From NCBI GenBank assembly GCA_036850595.1, contig CM072168.1, forward strand, positions 16,297,982 to 16,361,981: a DNA stretch of 64,000 nucleotides. The letters run 5' to 3'. Numbering within the stretch: position 1 is the stretch's first letter; every line of letters starts with the position of its first letter. The stretch is from Rhyacichthys aspro. Taxonomy: Eukaryota > Chordata > Actinopteri > Gobiiformes > Rhyacichthyidae. The notes beneath the pieces were generated by a model. The model ran no database searches. It was not told the DNA's origin and saw only the letters and a list, made by a program, of their open reading frames with translations. A program made the translations under genes and the position numbers. Shown here in pieces: positions 1-12,157 of the stretch.

Positions 1-959
1 CAGCGACTGCCCTCATAGGGTATTGAATTTAAAATGTGACAGGAGTTTCTGGAATGAAATTGTATTAATCAAGGCCACAATTGGCTCAGTGAAAGTACTT
101 TTTCTACAGTCCAGTGTTTGTATGAGCTTGTGTTGGATTGCTTTCAGAGGTTATAGTAAGGTAAAACTTTCTGTTTCTTAATTTCTCATGGCTGTATGTG
201 ATGAGTGGTTTTAATTTACTTCCCATTCATAAATGTAATCTTACACTTCCCTTATATTCAGCATGTGTTAATGTGTCATGTGTCATCAATACCACAGGTA
301 CAATGTGAGCATTAATGAGAAGGTTGCATAAACTGAATTTAATTGAATGACCCCAATTTCCTATCTTGGCCAGTGTAGAAACCCCCCCCCCCAAAAAAAC
401 ACTACACAATGACTAATGGCAAATGACAAAAATAATAATAAAAATTGATTTATTGTTTAAACACTGAACTAATGAAGTGTGCAATATAAAAGTGAAATCC
501 ATAGCAGATATTTCCACAATATGTATTGCTGAGAGATACACACTACGACTTCAGAACTATCAGGAATAAAGCCTTGTTAGTTATTTTACAGCCGCCCCAA
601 GGATCTTAGAGATGCCTTGTTCCAAAAATACTGGACTGGACTACTATTTTAAAGCCAAAACTTGTGAAATGAAAGAATGATTTTGCCAGATGTATCAAAG
701 TCATGAGGAGCTCCAACATTTCTGTTTTGAGTTTTTCAAGTTTGCCTCAGTTGGTTTTGGAAACACAGGTATTTTTGGAGGAGTTAAGCCAAAGCCAAAA
801 CATTTGAGAGAGAAACTGTGTGTACTTTTAGTTATTTGAACAGTTTCAATTTCCAATTTCTGAACAATTCTCTATTGATTTTCTGGGGGAATAGGAATCC
901 TCTGGCAGTGGGGCAGGTGCTGGAGACAGTATTGATGTTATACCCCCCCCCAGAGAGAG
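1..959. other. AT-rich intergenic DNA
   Basis: Short C runs at about 380-391 and 942-951 are the only notable items. No gene, RNA or repeat family recognised. Confidence 0.6.
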
Positions 960-1260
960 AAGGCAGGGGGAGAGCAGGCATCTGCCCGGCCGGATGATTG
1001 AGAGCACAGACAGCTCATAATAGCTTATCAGAGGCTGAAGTTCCTAGCATTCATCCAGACTAGGGAATGAGCTCCTTCCACCGAGACCGTTCCCCGGAGA
1101 AGAGGCCAGTGTGAGGATTCAACATTTTTAATCTCACTGTCTGCAGATGAAAGTGAGCAGCCCTCTTCTATCGGATCGGTCTCCTCTAAATGAAGCGATA
1201 GTGAAAGGCGCCTTGTGCGACATCAGCATCACCTCATAACATCCTGAATAAAACACTGCA
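960..1260. other. CNE-like block A
   Basis: A G+C-richer, low-repeat stretch with non-random texture (GCCCGGCCGGATGATTGAG, ATAATAGCTTATCAGAGGCT, ATCGGATCGGTCTCC). It lacks an open frame, so if functional it would be regulatory. Conservation has not been tested. Confidence 0.25.
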
Positions 1261-4200
1261 GCCACTACCATTTTTCATTTCTTCTTCCAGGTGCTTTTGA
1301 TAAACCTAAAGACAGATGGTTATATGCTGCAATATTTCCAGAACATTTGAGCACCATTTATTAAACAGAGGGTAGAAAGTAGGATTGGATTTTTAGTTCC
1401 CAATTATCCCGCTAATGTTTGTAATTACACTTGAGAGGCTGCTCAACTGTGCATTCAAACTGTTAAACAGGTATTCAAGTTAAAATGCATAATTAGTGGC
1501 GTAAAACAGAAATGATTTAGCATAATATGTGGAATTTAGTTGTAATATTATTGGATCATTGGCTAAAGTCCAAGTCAATTTGGAAGCATAATGAGCAGGA
1601 TTCCCAGAAAAACTGTTCCATGCCCAAGTCCATATTTTTTCAACTGTGATCTGCTGAAAGCCACACCCCCAAAAATGTACATCCATTGTAAACATCGGAG
1701 CAAAATGCTAACAGGTAAATGGAAGATGTTTGACTAAAAGACTAAAGAGTCTCCTCCATATTGTTCTACACAACAAAATTGTGCAAAAAGCGTTTTTTAT
1801 TGTTTTAGGATTGATTACATTTTATGTAATACCTAAATATTTATTTTTTTAATTTAATTTCTCTGCATTTAGACTGCAAGCATATGCACTGAATACAGAT
1901 TTCTACTCAGATCTAAATCTGTCTTTTTTTTATTACTACAACTCTAAACATTAGCAACATTGAACATCCCGTGTAAACTTGTTGCCGCCAGGTAACTGTA
2001 TATGCAAACAGAAAACATGGACGACAGGGAGGCTGTGAAGAAGAAGCTGACGGATGTGTGAGTATTGTCTGCCTAAGCTCACACCTCACACACAGAGAGA
2101 TGAACAGCTGCATGGCTGTTTTCCACGGTCTTTAATCCACTAGTTTGATTGTTTTCTAAAATTTGGTCAATGCAGAGTGACTAAAAAATAGGCTATGTGC
2201 ACATTGAACCTTCCTGATTCATATGGTGTGAAGCATTTTAAACCAAAAATTATCTACAATAAAATATCCTCATTTAACTGGCTGGCTTTTATCAACCATA
2301 CTGAATATCTGTAACAGTTAGACTAGATCCAAGAGTTGAACAAAGTATGAGACTCTGTAAATCAGGATTTTTTATGAAAAGTCCTCACAGGTATTCCTAG
2401 GCCACTGTATCATTTCGCACATGTATGACTAATTTTTACCCATTTAGTCTGCTCTGGCATTGCACAGATCAAATTTTTTAATTCATTGCTGTAATGAACC
2501 GATATATGTTTGGCAGAGACAATGCCTTTCTGAACCCAATCCACTTTTCTAAATCCAATGCATTTTTTTGTGACTGGTTTGTGTGTCTTAAACAAATTAC
2601 ATCTGGGTCATGTGTCAGCCAAATATTCAGAGACAGTTTAAGTCCAGCCATTTCCTCCAAAATATGCAATAACTACTTTGGTGGAGTTTTTACTCGGTTG
2701 AAAAGGTAACATGTGAGTCAAGTATGTTCTCATTAAATCAGAGAACTGCTAATGTAAAAAGGCCTGGAGTTTTTAAATTGGTGAAATGGTTGAAGCTTAC
2801 CAAATGTAATAAAATGACTACAAGCCTTGAAGTTGTGCTCTAACCTGAGTGCTCTTCCTGGCTGTTGATGTTTTAATGTTCGATTTAGCTCAAAATGGGA
2901 CACACACTCCCACCAAAAATAGCGCCAAAAAATTCCCACTCAGACAAAGACAAAAAAAGTGCGGCTTAGACTTTCATGTTGATGCTTTACAAAATGGATC
3001 AGACAAATTCAGACAAAGCACTGCTCCAGTTTGATCTCAAATCCTTCCAAAGTGTTTTAAAACATAGTATATTTTATGGTTTAAACAGCAGTAATGTATA
3101 AAGTGCTTCCACAAACAAGATAAAACATAACAAAAATAAACACCTGACTGAACAATTTGGTTTGTGAAAATAAAATAAGTTGGAGGCCATTTAATGAAGA
3201 ATGTAGGCTCCCATATAAAAATATAATTTACCACAGCTTCAATTAAGATCTTAAGAATGTTTAAGAACTAGCCTGACCTACAATATCCATTCATTATGTA
3301 TAAGTAAAATGTGTCTGGGATCTCTTCTCTTCACTGCAGTTTCCAATTGGTAGAAATTGTGCTAGACTAATCATAAGCTTTCATCTAGAATGGGACGACC
3401 TTCATGCTTTGTGTCTCTAAATGGTTGTGTTTACCAACCATACAATAGCCTCCAGAGGCAGTTTATTCTGTGTCCGTTGGTGCTGCCCCCTGGAAATCCT
3501 GCTTAAACCAACAGACCAGAATAGAAAAGAATAAGGATGGCTGACCAGACTATTTAAAAAGGGTTTCCATTTCACTTTGTAAAAGGGTTTATCAATACTG
3601 AAGAGAGACAGTTTTAGGGAAAAAAAATTGACAAAAGAAAATTCTAGCAAAGTCTATTTAGGCAATATTTGAAAAAAAAAAAAAATCTAATTTATTAAGT
3701 GAAGCATGTGTCACATGAACCAGAACAGCTATTATTCTGTGGCTACACCGAGTTTACCATGTAGTGCCGGTTTCATTATGACATTTTCTGCTTGATATCT
3801 CTGGGGCGCTTTGCAAGTAACTATATCATTATATATTCAGGAGAGGGTTTGCAGGAGGTACGTTACCCTTGATTATTTGAACAAGAAAATATTATCCTTC
3901 AAACAAGTACAGACTAATTTTCATTGAAAAAACAACACACAGACGCTGTTTGCACAGAGGACAATGGGTGGGAATGGAAATGAAGAGAAGACAGGATATG
4001 AAGTCAATAGGATTGCAATGTGAAAATGTTTCTATTTAGTAAATGGGGATTAATGAAACTCTGCTCCAAACAGCTTTTTGTATTGATGTAATGTGAATCA
4101 CTGCAGACAATGGCAGATACTTGTGAACAATAATGGGACAAACGTTCATGTTTTAGTGCTCTTTGTAAGCAAAAATCTACAGTGAGCCTTGTGGTACTTC

Positions 4201-4696
4201 CAGTTGTGCTAAAGGAAATTTGGAACAAAATGAATGATAGTAATACAAGTACTGTATATTGAGCTTTACACTATTGATGCTGCTAAATGGATGTCTGGCT
4301 TTCTACCAACACCCACACGGCACATTTTTTCCAGGTTGCTACAGTACTATGGTGCCCAAGTCCCCATTATTAATGTATACTTGTGTAGAGGCTGTGCTGC
4401 AGTGGTTAATGGGGTCATTTTAGCCTGTGCTAACACACATCTTTAGCTGAAATATTTTCTATTCTACCTGAGTGCAAATGTGTACAAACTAAGGCCACAC
4501 TGCATACATTGTATTGTTTTTAGAGTGCATTGTGTGGAGTATTGTCACCTATGCTTACCAGACTACTGCTGCCTTATTTTAAACTGAAACACCAACCATT
4601 AAATGTACATTATGTTGAATGTTTTTAATTGTGTAAAATCATATCAAAATAACACCCTGTCTGTCTTGAAAAAGTATATGTTTAAAGTCCCTGCTG
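1261..4696. other. AT-rich intergenic DNA
   Basis: Only scattered frames below 80 codons and short A/T runs (for example 3672-3685). A CTGCCCCCTGGAAATC string near 3484 resembles a CTCF core in reverse, but this is weak. Nothing else supportable. Confidence 0.6.
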
Positions 4697-4785
4697 TGTG
4701 GAGCAGGAAAACTGAGCACTGCTGGAGGGGAAGCACACTCATGTTTCATTTTGAGCACACATTTTTCCACTGGGTTTGTCCATAG
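4697..4785. repeat. Copy 1 of an unclassified small repeat family with inverted ends
   Basis: It has GAGCAGGAAAACTGAGCACT at the left and TTCCACTGGGTTTGTCCATA at the right. The two ends are imperfect reverse complements around the core CAAACTGAG / CTGGGTTTG. The spacer includes AAGCACACTCATG, comparable with GTGCATTCATG in copies 3 and 4. Confidence 0.4.
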
Positions 4786-5200
4786 ATGTAGCATGTCCCA
4801 GACCAGGACGATAGCTGTTCACATGCTCTAAAAATGTGTATATTTGGAACTTCGATATTTGAACTTTTTCCACACGGCTAAAACCTCCACAAGCCCCATA
4901 CCTGTACAGCCACAATGTTATTATCCTAACTGTCCACTCTGTTTCCATCTTCCATAAAGTACTTTTTATTAGATATTGAGCCAAAGAGCTCACTTTTGTC
5001 TAAAGCTGAAGCCCTGCCCCTGAGCGTTACCATGGAGCTCCTGTCACTCACCATAATGATACAAATAATGTTTAAGAGCGAGATGTAATGCTAATATGAT
5101 CATTTTGAACAATATGGCAGGTTTTTCTGGTAATGACATTTAAGTAGCCAGTGTAAGTCCATAATAAATCAGCTGCAGTGATGCAAGATAAAAGTGTTAC

Positions 5201-5234
5201 TTTTCTTTCTTTCTTTCTTTCTTTCTTTCTTTTT
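5201..5234. repeat. (CTTT)n microsatellite
   Basis: A pyrimidine-only run of CTTT units, directly upstream of further low-complexity T-rich sequence (5251-5262). It is part of a 5.2-5.6 kb cluster of repeats. Confidence 0.95.
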
Positions 5235-5312
5235 ATCAAGTTGAACGTATTCTTTTTTTTTTATTATAGTCTAATTTTATTGAACTAGTTATCAAATTAT
5301 AGTAATAACCTC

Positions 5313-5510
5313 GAATCAGAATCAGAATGATTTTATAGCCATTGTCGGTGTAGGTTCACAGACTAGGAATTTTTCTCCGTGCTCTCCTGCAACATGAAAC
5401 ATAAAATACTGATGAATAATAAAATATATATAAAACTATAAGCTATAAGCTAAGGGCATGCAGAAAAAAATGTAAAAATAAGATGTAAAATACATACATA
5501 ATTGAAATCT
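5313..5510 (+). repeat. Dispersed fish repeat of the AATCAGAATCAGAAT type
   Basis: The segment opens with CGAATCAGAATCAGAATGAT, continues with TTTATAGCCATTGTCGGTG and CACAGACTAGGAATTTTTCT, and ends in an A/T-rich tail with ATAAAATATATATAAAAC. This layout is familiar from a very common interspersed repeat in fish genomes; the class is not certain. The right boundary is approximate. Confidence 0.55.
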
Positions 5511-5554
5511 ATAGGTAGATCTCCGGACCCTACTGAGTTTGAAAGTAGCTCGCA

Positions 5555-5576
5555 AGCCGATAAAGTGTGGGCACCC
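5555..5576 (-). mobile_element. Possible hAT-type transposon terminus
   Basis: GTGTGGGCACCCCTG, reverse-complemented CAGGGGTGCCCACAC, has the CAGGGGTG start seen at the ends of hAT elements. I did not find a convincing partner end or an 8-bp duplication, so this may be an isolated end fragment or chance. Confidence 0.25.
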
Positions 5577-8519
5577 CTGCAGTAACCATATAGTAAGAAG
5601 CAGAAATATCTTTGTAATTGTATTTTTCTGCTCTAAATTAGCTGCTGCGTATCCTGTTTTTCTATGCTGTTGCTTCCTGCATGGAAGTCCAATCTGTCTA
5701 ATCTATTCTGTCGCTGTTTACCAGTGACATAAATGCATGCAGCGTCCATTATGTCTTTTGTGTTGTGCTAAAAAATATTTATTGTAATTTTATCTCATCA
5801 TGAATGCAGTAACTCTCAAGCAAGTCGAGACTTCGATTCAAAAATGGTGGAAAAACAAAACATTACTCCTTGTGTCATGTAGAGCAGGGTGTACTGGTGG
5901 TGGGTTCTGTTTTCTCTGTGCACTGGGTTTGTCTCATGGCAGGATCTGTCCGAGCTGCTGAAGCAACTTGTGTCACGTCTGTCTGAGCCTGGGAGGCAGA
6001 GGAGGAAGAGGATGAGTTTATCCCATAATGCTGGAGCTTTCTTTGTAATATAAGATGATGTGCTTCGCTTTACCTTCTGCTGGGGTACAGCGCAGAAGAC
6101 ATATGCTTCAGTTTTTTGGCACAGAGCTATATTTACTCTTTTCAGAAACAGATGTGCACATATTTCCCTGCACTTTACGCACTACAAATGTAATATACAG
6201 GTTTCTACAAGGCATTTTATTACTAAATACTCTCTACACTCTTCCATATTTGTGGCCTATAATTACTCAACACTTATCTGTATTAGATGGAAATTGAACT
6301 ATTACTGTTGTGTTGAGAAGTCTTAGAATACTTGGATTTAGTTCTTACACAAAGGCCTGATATGTACCATGTAACAAACTGATATGCACCAGTGTTAATG
6401 GACTGGGTTTACAGATTCACAGATTGGATGTATGGCCAACCAAGAGATAACATAAGGAAGACATTATAAGATTTTCCCCAGCTGTGTTTAATATGAGGCA
6501 TTAACAGTGAGATGGTTAAAGTTTGTGCAGCTCAAACGGTTTCGAAATGTCTGTTTTGGTTATTGTCCCACAAATTATTTTTAAATGTTATTTAGCAAGA
6601 GGTATCCAAGTAATAGATGTCCTCTGATGTGTTCAACGTTTGATCTGAAGGTTTCATTTTGAGGTAAACAGATATAACCATTTTCCTACAAGTGCAATAA
6701 AAAAACAGTAAAGATTTTAAATGCCTCTGAGGTAGAATTGATTGTTTAAAAACTCTAACTTGTTTGTCTCCAAAGGTCCACACAAATTGTATAGATTAAA
6801 TTAGGACCACTATTTCTTTGCTCTGTAAGTGCTTAAATGACTACTGATGTGTTAGTAAATGCCCTTCTGAGGTATTTATTTCTAGATAAATTAGTACACT
6901 TCCAGTCTGGACAATGCGTGAATGTCAAAGAATCTAATTATGAGTACAGCATGAAACTTATCAAGACAGTGGCTTCAAAGCCCCAACAGAGACAAATGGT
7001 CATGTGATTGTTATAAGTTCCTACATCATGGTTTCAGTGATAATCAAAAGCCAGCATGAGGCATAAAGTGACGAGATGGTACTTGGCAATAACAGAATGT
7101 ATCATTGAGTGTTCTGTCTTTGCTGCAAAAAAAACAACTCTCTTTCCACATGAAAGGTGGAGTGGCCATCTGACAATTTTGGCTCGGTACAGTGCAGCCC
7201 TCCACAGCGATGCGTAACACTCCCAACACAGGCACAAAATGGATGGATCTGTTAATAGTGCTGTCCTCATATTGTAATACCATCTGTTCCATGGCGGGCC
7301 ATCGAGGGGGTTGCCATCAATTTGACTCTGCAGATTGAATTTTCATGCTCTCTCTTTTCTTTCAAACCTTAAAATCCTACTTCACTGTGTCCTAGGGAAG
7401 AAGAGACCTAACAAGAAGGAGACTTATTTTGTTCTCTCTTTTTATTGCTCGTCCAATAGCCCTCCACAAATGTGGCAAACAATGTGAAACAGCAAACATC
7501 CAAATTATGATTGTTTAGTGCTTCATTTTCAGTATATTTTGTGTGTGCCCTTGAGCATGAACTTATTTTAGTAAAAATGCACTGCTAATAAAACTCATAC
7601 CATACTTCTGATGATGCTGAGTACAGAACACTAATGTAATATCTCACAGGACTGTTGCATTTACTTTGTGAGCTTGTACAATTGTGGGTAATCTATTATG
7701 AGACACTAAATACATGATTGTGGCTGCATGGACCAGAGGTCAATTCTTCTCCTTTTTCTGTATTGAATTGAAAACAGTCCCATAATAGATTCTCTCTGCA
7801 CATTCCTAAACATAATTTATCACTAGTCCGGCAAAAGAAATGAGGTTTCTGCTCAGTGTGAGATAAACAAAAGCATTGGTATTACATGAATACCACACAT
7901 ATCAATAGGTCACTGACCTCATCCTGGGTGGAAATACTGGGCGGTTTAGGTGCCCACAAAGCCACAAATACATTTCATTCACATCACACTAAATTGCCTA
8001 TAGCCTGATATTTTCTTTTCTGTCTCCTCTGTTGATGCTTCAGTGGCCACACTCAAATGGCAGATTACTCTATGAGTGAGTTCAGAGAACCATAAATGTT
8101 GTAGAAGTCCTGCAACAACATAAAATATTTACTAATCAAGACGTAAGAATTTTTAATGTTAATAAAATATGACACTGGCATTGGCACCTTATATATTTTA
8201 AATCATCTGATCTGAACTAACAAAAAACCATCACAGGAACACAAGTTTTTTATTGTGACAAATGCATTAAGTGGTCACGGTGTTGCTCACAAACTCACAA
8301 ATCCAGTTTTACAGAAGTGTGTCTTTCACATTTTTGAGGGTGCCGTGGTGATTTACTATAAGCCTTACCTCATTCTAAACAGAGTGGCGACACATTAGAA
8401 TTATAGCTATGTTTAACCCCAGTGTTCACTAAAGCCCAAAGTATTATCCCCTGACTGCCATGTAAGCAGTAAGAGTAAAGCTACAAATCAACTAGAGTTT
8501 AATTAAGTGTTATGATGTT
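5577..8519. other. AT-rich intergenic DNA
   Basis: Overlapping frames at 6055-6326 and 7034-7292 show no protein-like features. A small complex stretch at 7285-7360 (CCATGGCGGGCCATCGAGG) could be a minor CNE. Otherwise nothing seen. Confidence 0.55.
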
Positions 8520-8840
8520 GTTGTAGCCTCTTCTTGAGCGGTCTAACTGGCATCGAAGAACAGCGAGGGACTGAATGAGCCGAGTCTTTGCCTGTAAGCA
8601 TTAATCATACAATCTCCCAGAGTCTCCCTTGACATGAGGGAGAATATTGCAAGTAGGAGCAATGGACTGTGTCATTTTAATGCCCAATTTCAGCTTGAGC
8701 TCAGACCTCCTGTGAGCCAAATCAATTGCTTTTTTTGTACTGATGGCCTTTTGTTGATGAGTTATGTCAGACAGGAGAAGCAATAAGCTTTAATCAGCGG
8801 AACAGCCTGCTCATGTCTGGCATATGAAGATGTCTCATAT
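8520..8840. other. CNE-like block B
   Basis: An unusually complex sequence without repeats: homeodomain-type strings (GCATTAATCATAC), TTTTAATGCCCAATTTCAGC and CCAAATCAATTGCTTT. The texture is that of vertebrate developmental enhancers; no coding frame of note. Confidence 0.3.
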
Positions 8841-10689
8841 GTATAGATAGTAACTTGTAATAACATAGTAATACTGTGAAATGAGGGCTATTTAAAACTG
8901 TGTGTAAAACATGTACTTAGGTTGTCTAACCTTGTCACTACTGTTGGTCACAATAAATTGTTACAAAGTGGACAATATTAATAATTGACACCAATGACTG
9001 GATGGATAACTGTGGATAAAGTACCATAGACTAAGAGCTATGACCCAGTATTTAATAATATAAGGGTATCTTTCTATTTTTAATGTGCATTGTCATTAGC
9101 AGGGTAGCTGGCAACTTGCAGTGTAGCCAAGGTACTTTCAGAGCAAACCATTTGAATGACAGAATCCCAATTTTCTTTGACAAAGGAACCTATTGCAGGG
9201 AAAATATCTATTTTAATCAATAAGCATAAACAATCTGTGAAAACCCAACTTAGCAGAATCTGAGCTATCAATCCCTCTCAGCAGATGTGACAGTTTCCTC
9301 CCACCACCGATCACTCACAGCAGACAAACCCTTTATTATGAAAAGTGTTTGATAAAATCTCTTAAGGTGGTAAAAACAATCTCTCCGATATGGTCCTTTG
9401 AGCAAATTGCAAATATATAATTTCTCCAGTTGAATGGTGAACGTGACTATGAGCAAACCAAAGAGAAAGTACTATCGATGTGGTCATTGTTCTGACTTCA
9501 CAGTTCAAGTCACTGCACTGTATCTTGTACTAGACTGATGCACAAAAAATATGCAACCTGGAGCTAACAAGACTGAAAACACTCAATATTGTAATAAAAC
9601 AACAAATCTGACTCTTTAAAGTGGACTTCCAGCTGTGCCGCTTCAAGTTCAGAACAAACCAAACAAAGTAAAAGCTGAAATCTCTGATCTGATGGACCAT
9701 TTTAATCAGTATGGCTGTTTTAATTAGAGAAGTGATAGCTTTTCGGTTATCACCGCACATAAACACAGCCTCGCCTTGGTCTTCAGTGTCTTTATCTGAC
9801 TGTGGTTGGCAGCAGATGCATCTATCCACACACAGTCGGGCTGACAGCGACAAATGTATTGAGAAGAGGCTGTATGCACACAAACTAGGTTGAACAGAGA
9901 GAACAAGTGTCGGGACATTGCTGTGATTATGTGAAAATTACCTAGTAATGGCAACAAATCAAGAACCAACTTTTTGCTGCAGCCATTCAAAGATTATGAG
10001 GATTTCACATTGCCGGGAGAAGAGGATAGAAAAACACATTATTTCAGCAAACTATAAAATGGGTAACAGAAAGTTCAACATCCCTGCAAACTTGTTACGA
10101 GACAGAGTTTGAGTAGGACTTTACAAAATAAATATTTTTTATAAAGGAGTTTCTTTGTAATTGCTATTGTGCAAGGGAAGTTTGGGAGGAAAATAAACTG
10201 AATTAGCAGAGTTCAGACGTTCAGCAAATACAGCTATTCCATAAATAACAATTATAGGTTCACTCAGGCCCTTATAAACTTTTTAAACGTGAGGGTAAAT
10301 TTAGCTTTAAGTATGGATGCTTCAGCCAGCTATACACTTATGTTTGAGCAATTTACCCAAATGGATCTGTATTATGTAGGCTTTGCAGATTACATCTTAA
10401 AAGAGGCATTATTCTTTCAGTTTAATGTCAGAGGCCATCAAGAATTAGATTGTTTAAATTATTTTCGGGCTCAAGTTAAATAGTGTTGCTTAAAGTAAGA
10501 GTAGTTTCGTCTTTTAAAGGAACTAGTAACATACAATCCTTTATCAATATTGGTGATATAATGCCGTGAAACTGATAGAAGCACACAGGAATCTGCACTA
10601 AGAAGCTTATGCAGACACATTTGTTTACAGCAGCTCTTTGTGAATTCAGCTTACTCTGCAGTGGGACTTGATAGCAGTAATACCCCACA
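8841..10689. other. AT-rich intergenic DNA
   Basis: A 117-codon minus-strand frame at 9530-9883 overlaps frames on the other strand and reads as random hydrophobic sequence. No feature supported. Confidence 0.55.
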
Positions 10690-10940
10690 GTGTATTAAAT
10701 GTATCTCATGCTGATGTGAGAGCTTTAATTGGCAGTACTGGTAACATCCTGCAGAAGCCAGCCATCAGTGAAACACATTATGCCGCAGGGTTTCAGTTGT
10801 ATCAAGCAGATTTCTTATTGGAGCTGGCTCTGAAATGAAGTGCTGTTTCATTAGTCACCAAAGTCCGACCGAAAGCCCAGCGCACACTCCTGTCAATTAA
10901 AATCTGATATCAGTCGATAGTCTGTGTCAGGAAAAGGTGC
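10690..10940. other. CNE-like block C
   Basis: Contains GAGCTTTAATTGGCAG, TGTCAATTAAAATCTG and GATATCAGTCGATAG in a repeat-free context. TAATTG/CAATTA cores suggest homeodomain sites. Inference from composition only. Confidence 0.28.
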
Positions 10941-11129
10941 AAGGTGTGCTTAAATTGGGGTTTCATGAACAGGTGCCCTGGAGTCCTGAAGAGAGTAAGA
11001 AAGTATGCTTTTTTTTTATCAAAGTTTCAACTCACAGTTTTAAAATGTCGAAGTATAAGGCTGAAGAAAATCAAAACAATACAGTGTAGTCTCATTAATT
11101 TGTGTAAAAAGAAGGAGCCCAATTCCAGT

Positions 11130-11280
11130 TCCTCTTTGTTCAACTGCCCAGAGCGGACAGACTGAGCACTGCTGAGTTTGTTCATAGATGACAGTATGTC
11201 CCTGCAGGGCTTCCATAGCTGGTGTGTGGAGGAGTGTGTTGCAATCTGCACTTTCACCTCCAGATGTTACCAAAATGCCA
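11130..11280. repeat. Copy 2 of the unclassified repeat family
   Basis: CCAGAGCGGACAGACTGAGC is followed almost directly by CTGAGTTTGTTCATAG, so the spacer is collapsed. It then runs into TGTCCCTGCAGGGCTTCCAT and TGTTGCAATCTGCACTTTCA, strings that resemble another common fish repeat. Confidence 0.4.
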
Positions 11281-11731
11281 TAAAACCATCAATAAATGGC
11301 ATTACTGGCATTAAGGGCTTCTCTACATCCACAAAAGTGTGCAAAAGTAGAAGTAAAATATGTGATAAAACTGCTTAACATAACACATGGATCTATCTTA
11401 AGTATATTCTTTCTAAGATTTTTTGTTTGTCTTTGGGTTGGTAACAGCTCTTAAGTGAAGTAACTATCTGACCCTACAGTGAGGCGTCCTTATTAGTCAT
11501 CCACCTGCCATATCAGCCACTGGGGAATTGTCGACATCGTATATAAGCAGGCTTGTGATGTAGTGAGTCAACAGGTATTTAAGCATATATTTACTCAAGC
11601 GTAGTTGTTGATATGGTGTGTTCTTGCTGCAGAGTTATCCTAGTAAAATGATGCAAGCTTAAAGAGGATTAAACCAGGATTAAAACCATTGACACACACT
11701 TGTAGAGTGCCACCGAAATATTTGTAATATT

Positions 11732-12157
11732 ATTTTACAACATGGGGTGCACGGTAGCAGAGTGGAGTGGTTAGCGCTCCTGCTTCACAGCAAGAAGGTC
11801 GTGAGTTCGAATCCCGGCCGACCCAAAAAAAACATAGTTGGCTGATTGTAGCCAACTCAAACATCATTGGCTAACTCTGGTCTTTCTGTGAGGAGTCTGC
11901 ATGTCCTCCCCGTGTCACCGTGGGTTCTCTCCGCGCACTCCGGCTTCCTCCCACCGTCCAAAGACATGCATGTATAGGTGAATTGGTGACTCTAAAAAGT
12001 GCCCCTAGTGGATGAATGTGAGAGTGAATGGTTGTCTGTCAATGTCTGTGTCTAAGTGTCAGCCCTGCGACGAACTGGCCACTGTCCAGGGTGTACCCCG
12101 CGACCCCACGAGTGTGATAAGCGGTAGAAGATGAATGAATGAATGAATTTTACAACA
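11732..12157. repeat. 11-bp target-site duplication flanking the 11.7 kb SINE
   Basis: ATTTTACAACA at 11732-11742 is repeated exactly at 12147-12157, immediately outside the SINE ends. The exact match argues that the insertion is not very old. Confidence 0.85.
11743..12146 (+). mobile_element. tRNA-derived SINE, near full length, with 11-bp target-site duplication
   Basis: The element starts TGGGGTGCACGGTAGCAG and carries a tRNA-like head: A-box-like TAGCAGAGTGG, GTTAGCGCTCCTGCTTCAC and a B-box GAGTTCGAATCCC near 11802-11815. The body then shows the hallmark fish-repeat strings CTGCATGTCCTCCCCGTG, CCGGCTTCCTCCCACCGTCC, AAAGACATGCATGTATAGG, GTGAGAGTGAATGGTTGTCT and CAGGGTGTACCCCGCGACC. It ends in a GAATGAATGAAT tail. 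ATTTTACAACA occurs directly before (11732-11742) and after (12147-12157), so this copy inserted by target-primed reverse transcription. It is the best preserved of the copies in this window. A family name is not assigned. Confidence 0.85.

Noticed and set aside
3479..3500. CTCF-like core (reverse of CCAGGGGGCAGC)
   Set aside because: Matches only half of the consensus; a single weak hit is expected by chance in 64 kb.
9530..9883. 117-codon minus-strand frame
   Set aside because: Random-looking hydrophobic sequence with competing frames on both strands; no domain, no splice context.
11743..11825. tRNA gene suggested by A- and B-box strings
   Set aside because: The tRNA-like head is the promoter part of a SINE; no full cloverleaf, and it continues into SINE body with a target-site duplication.
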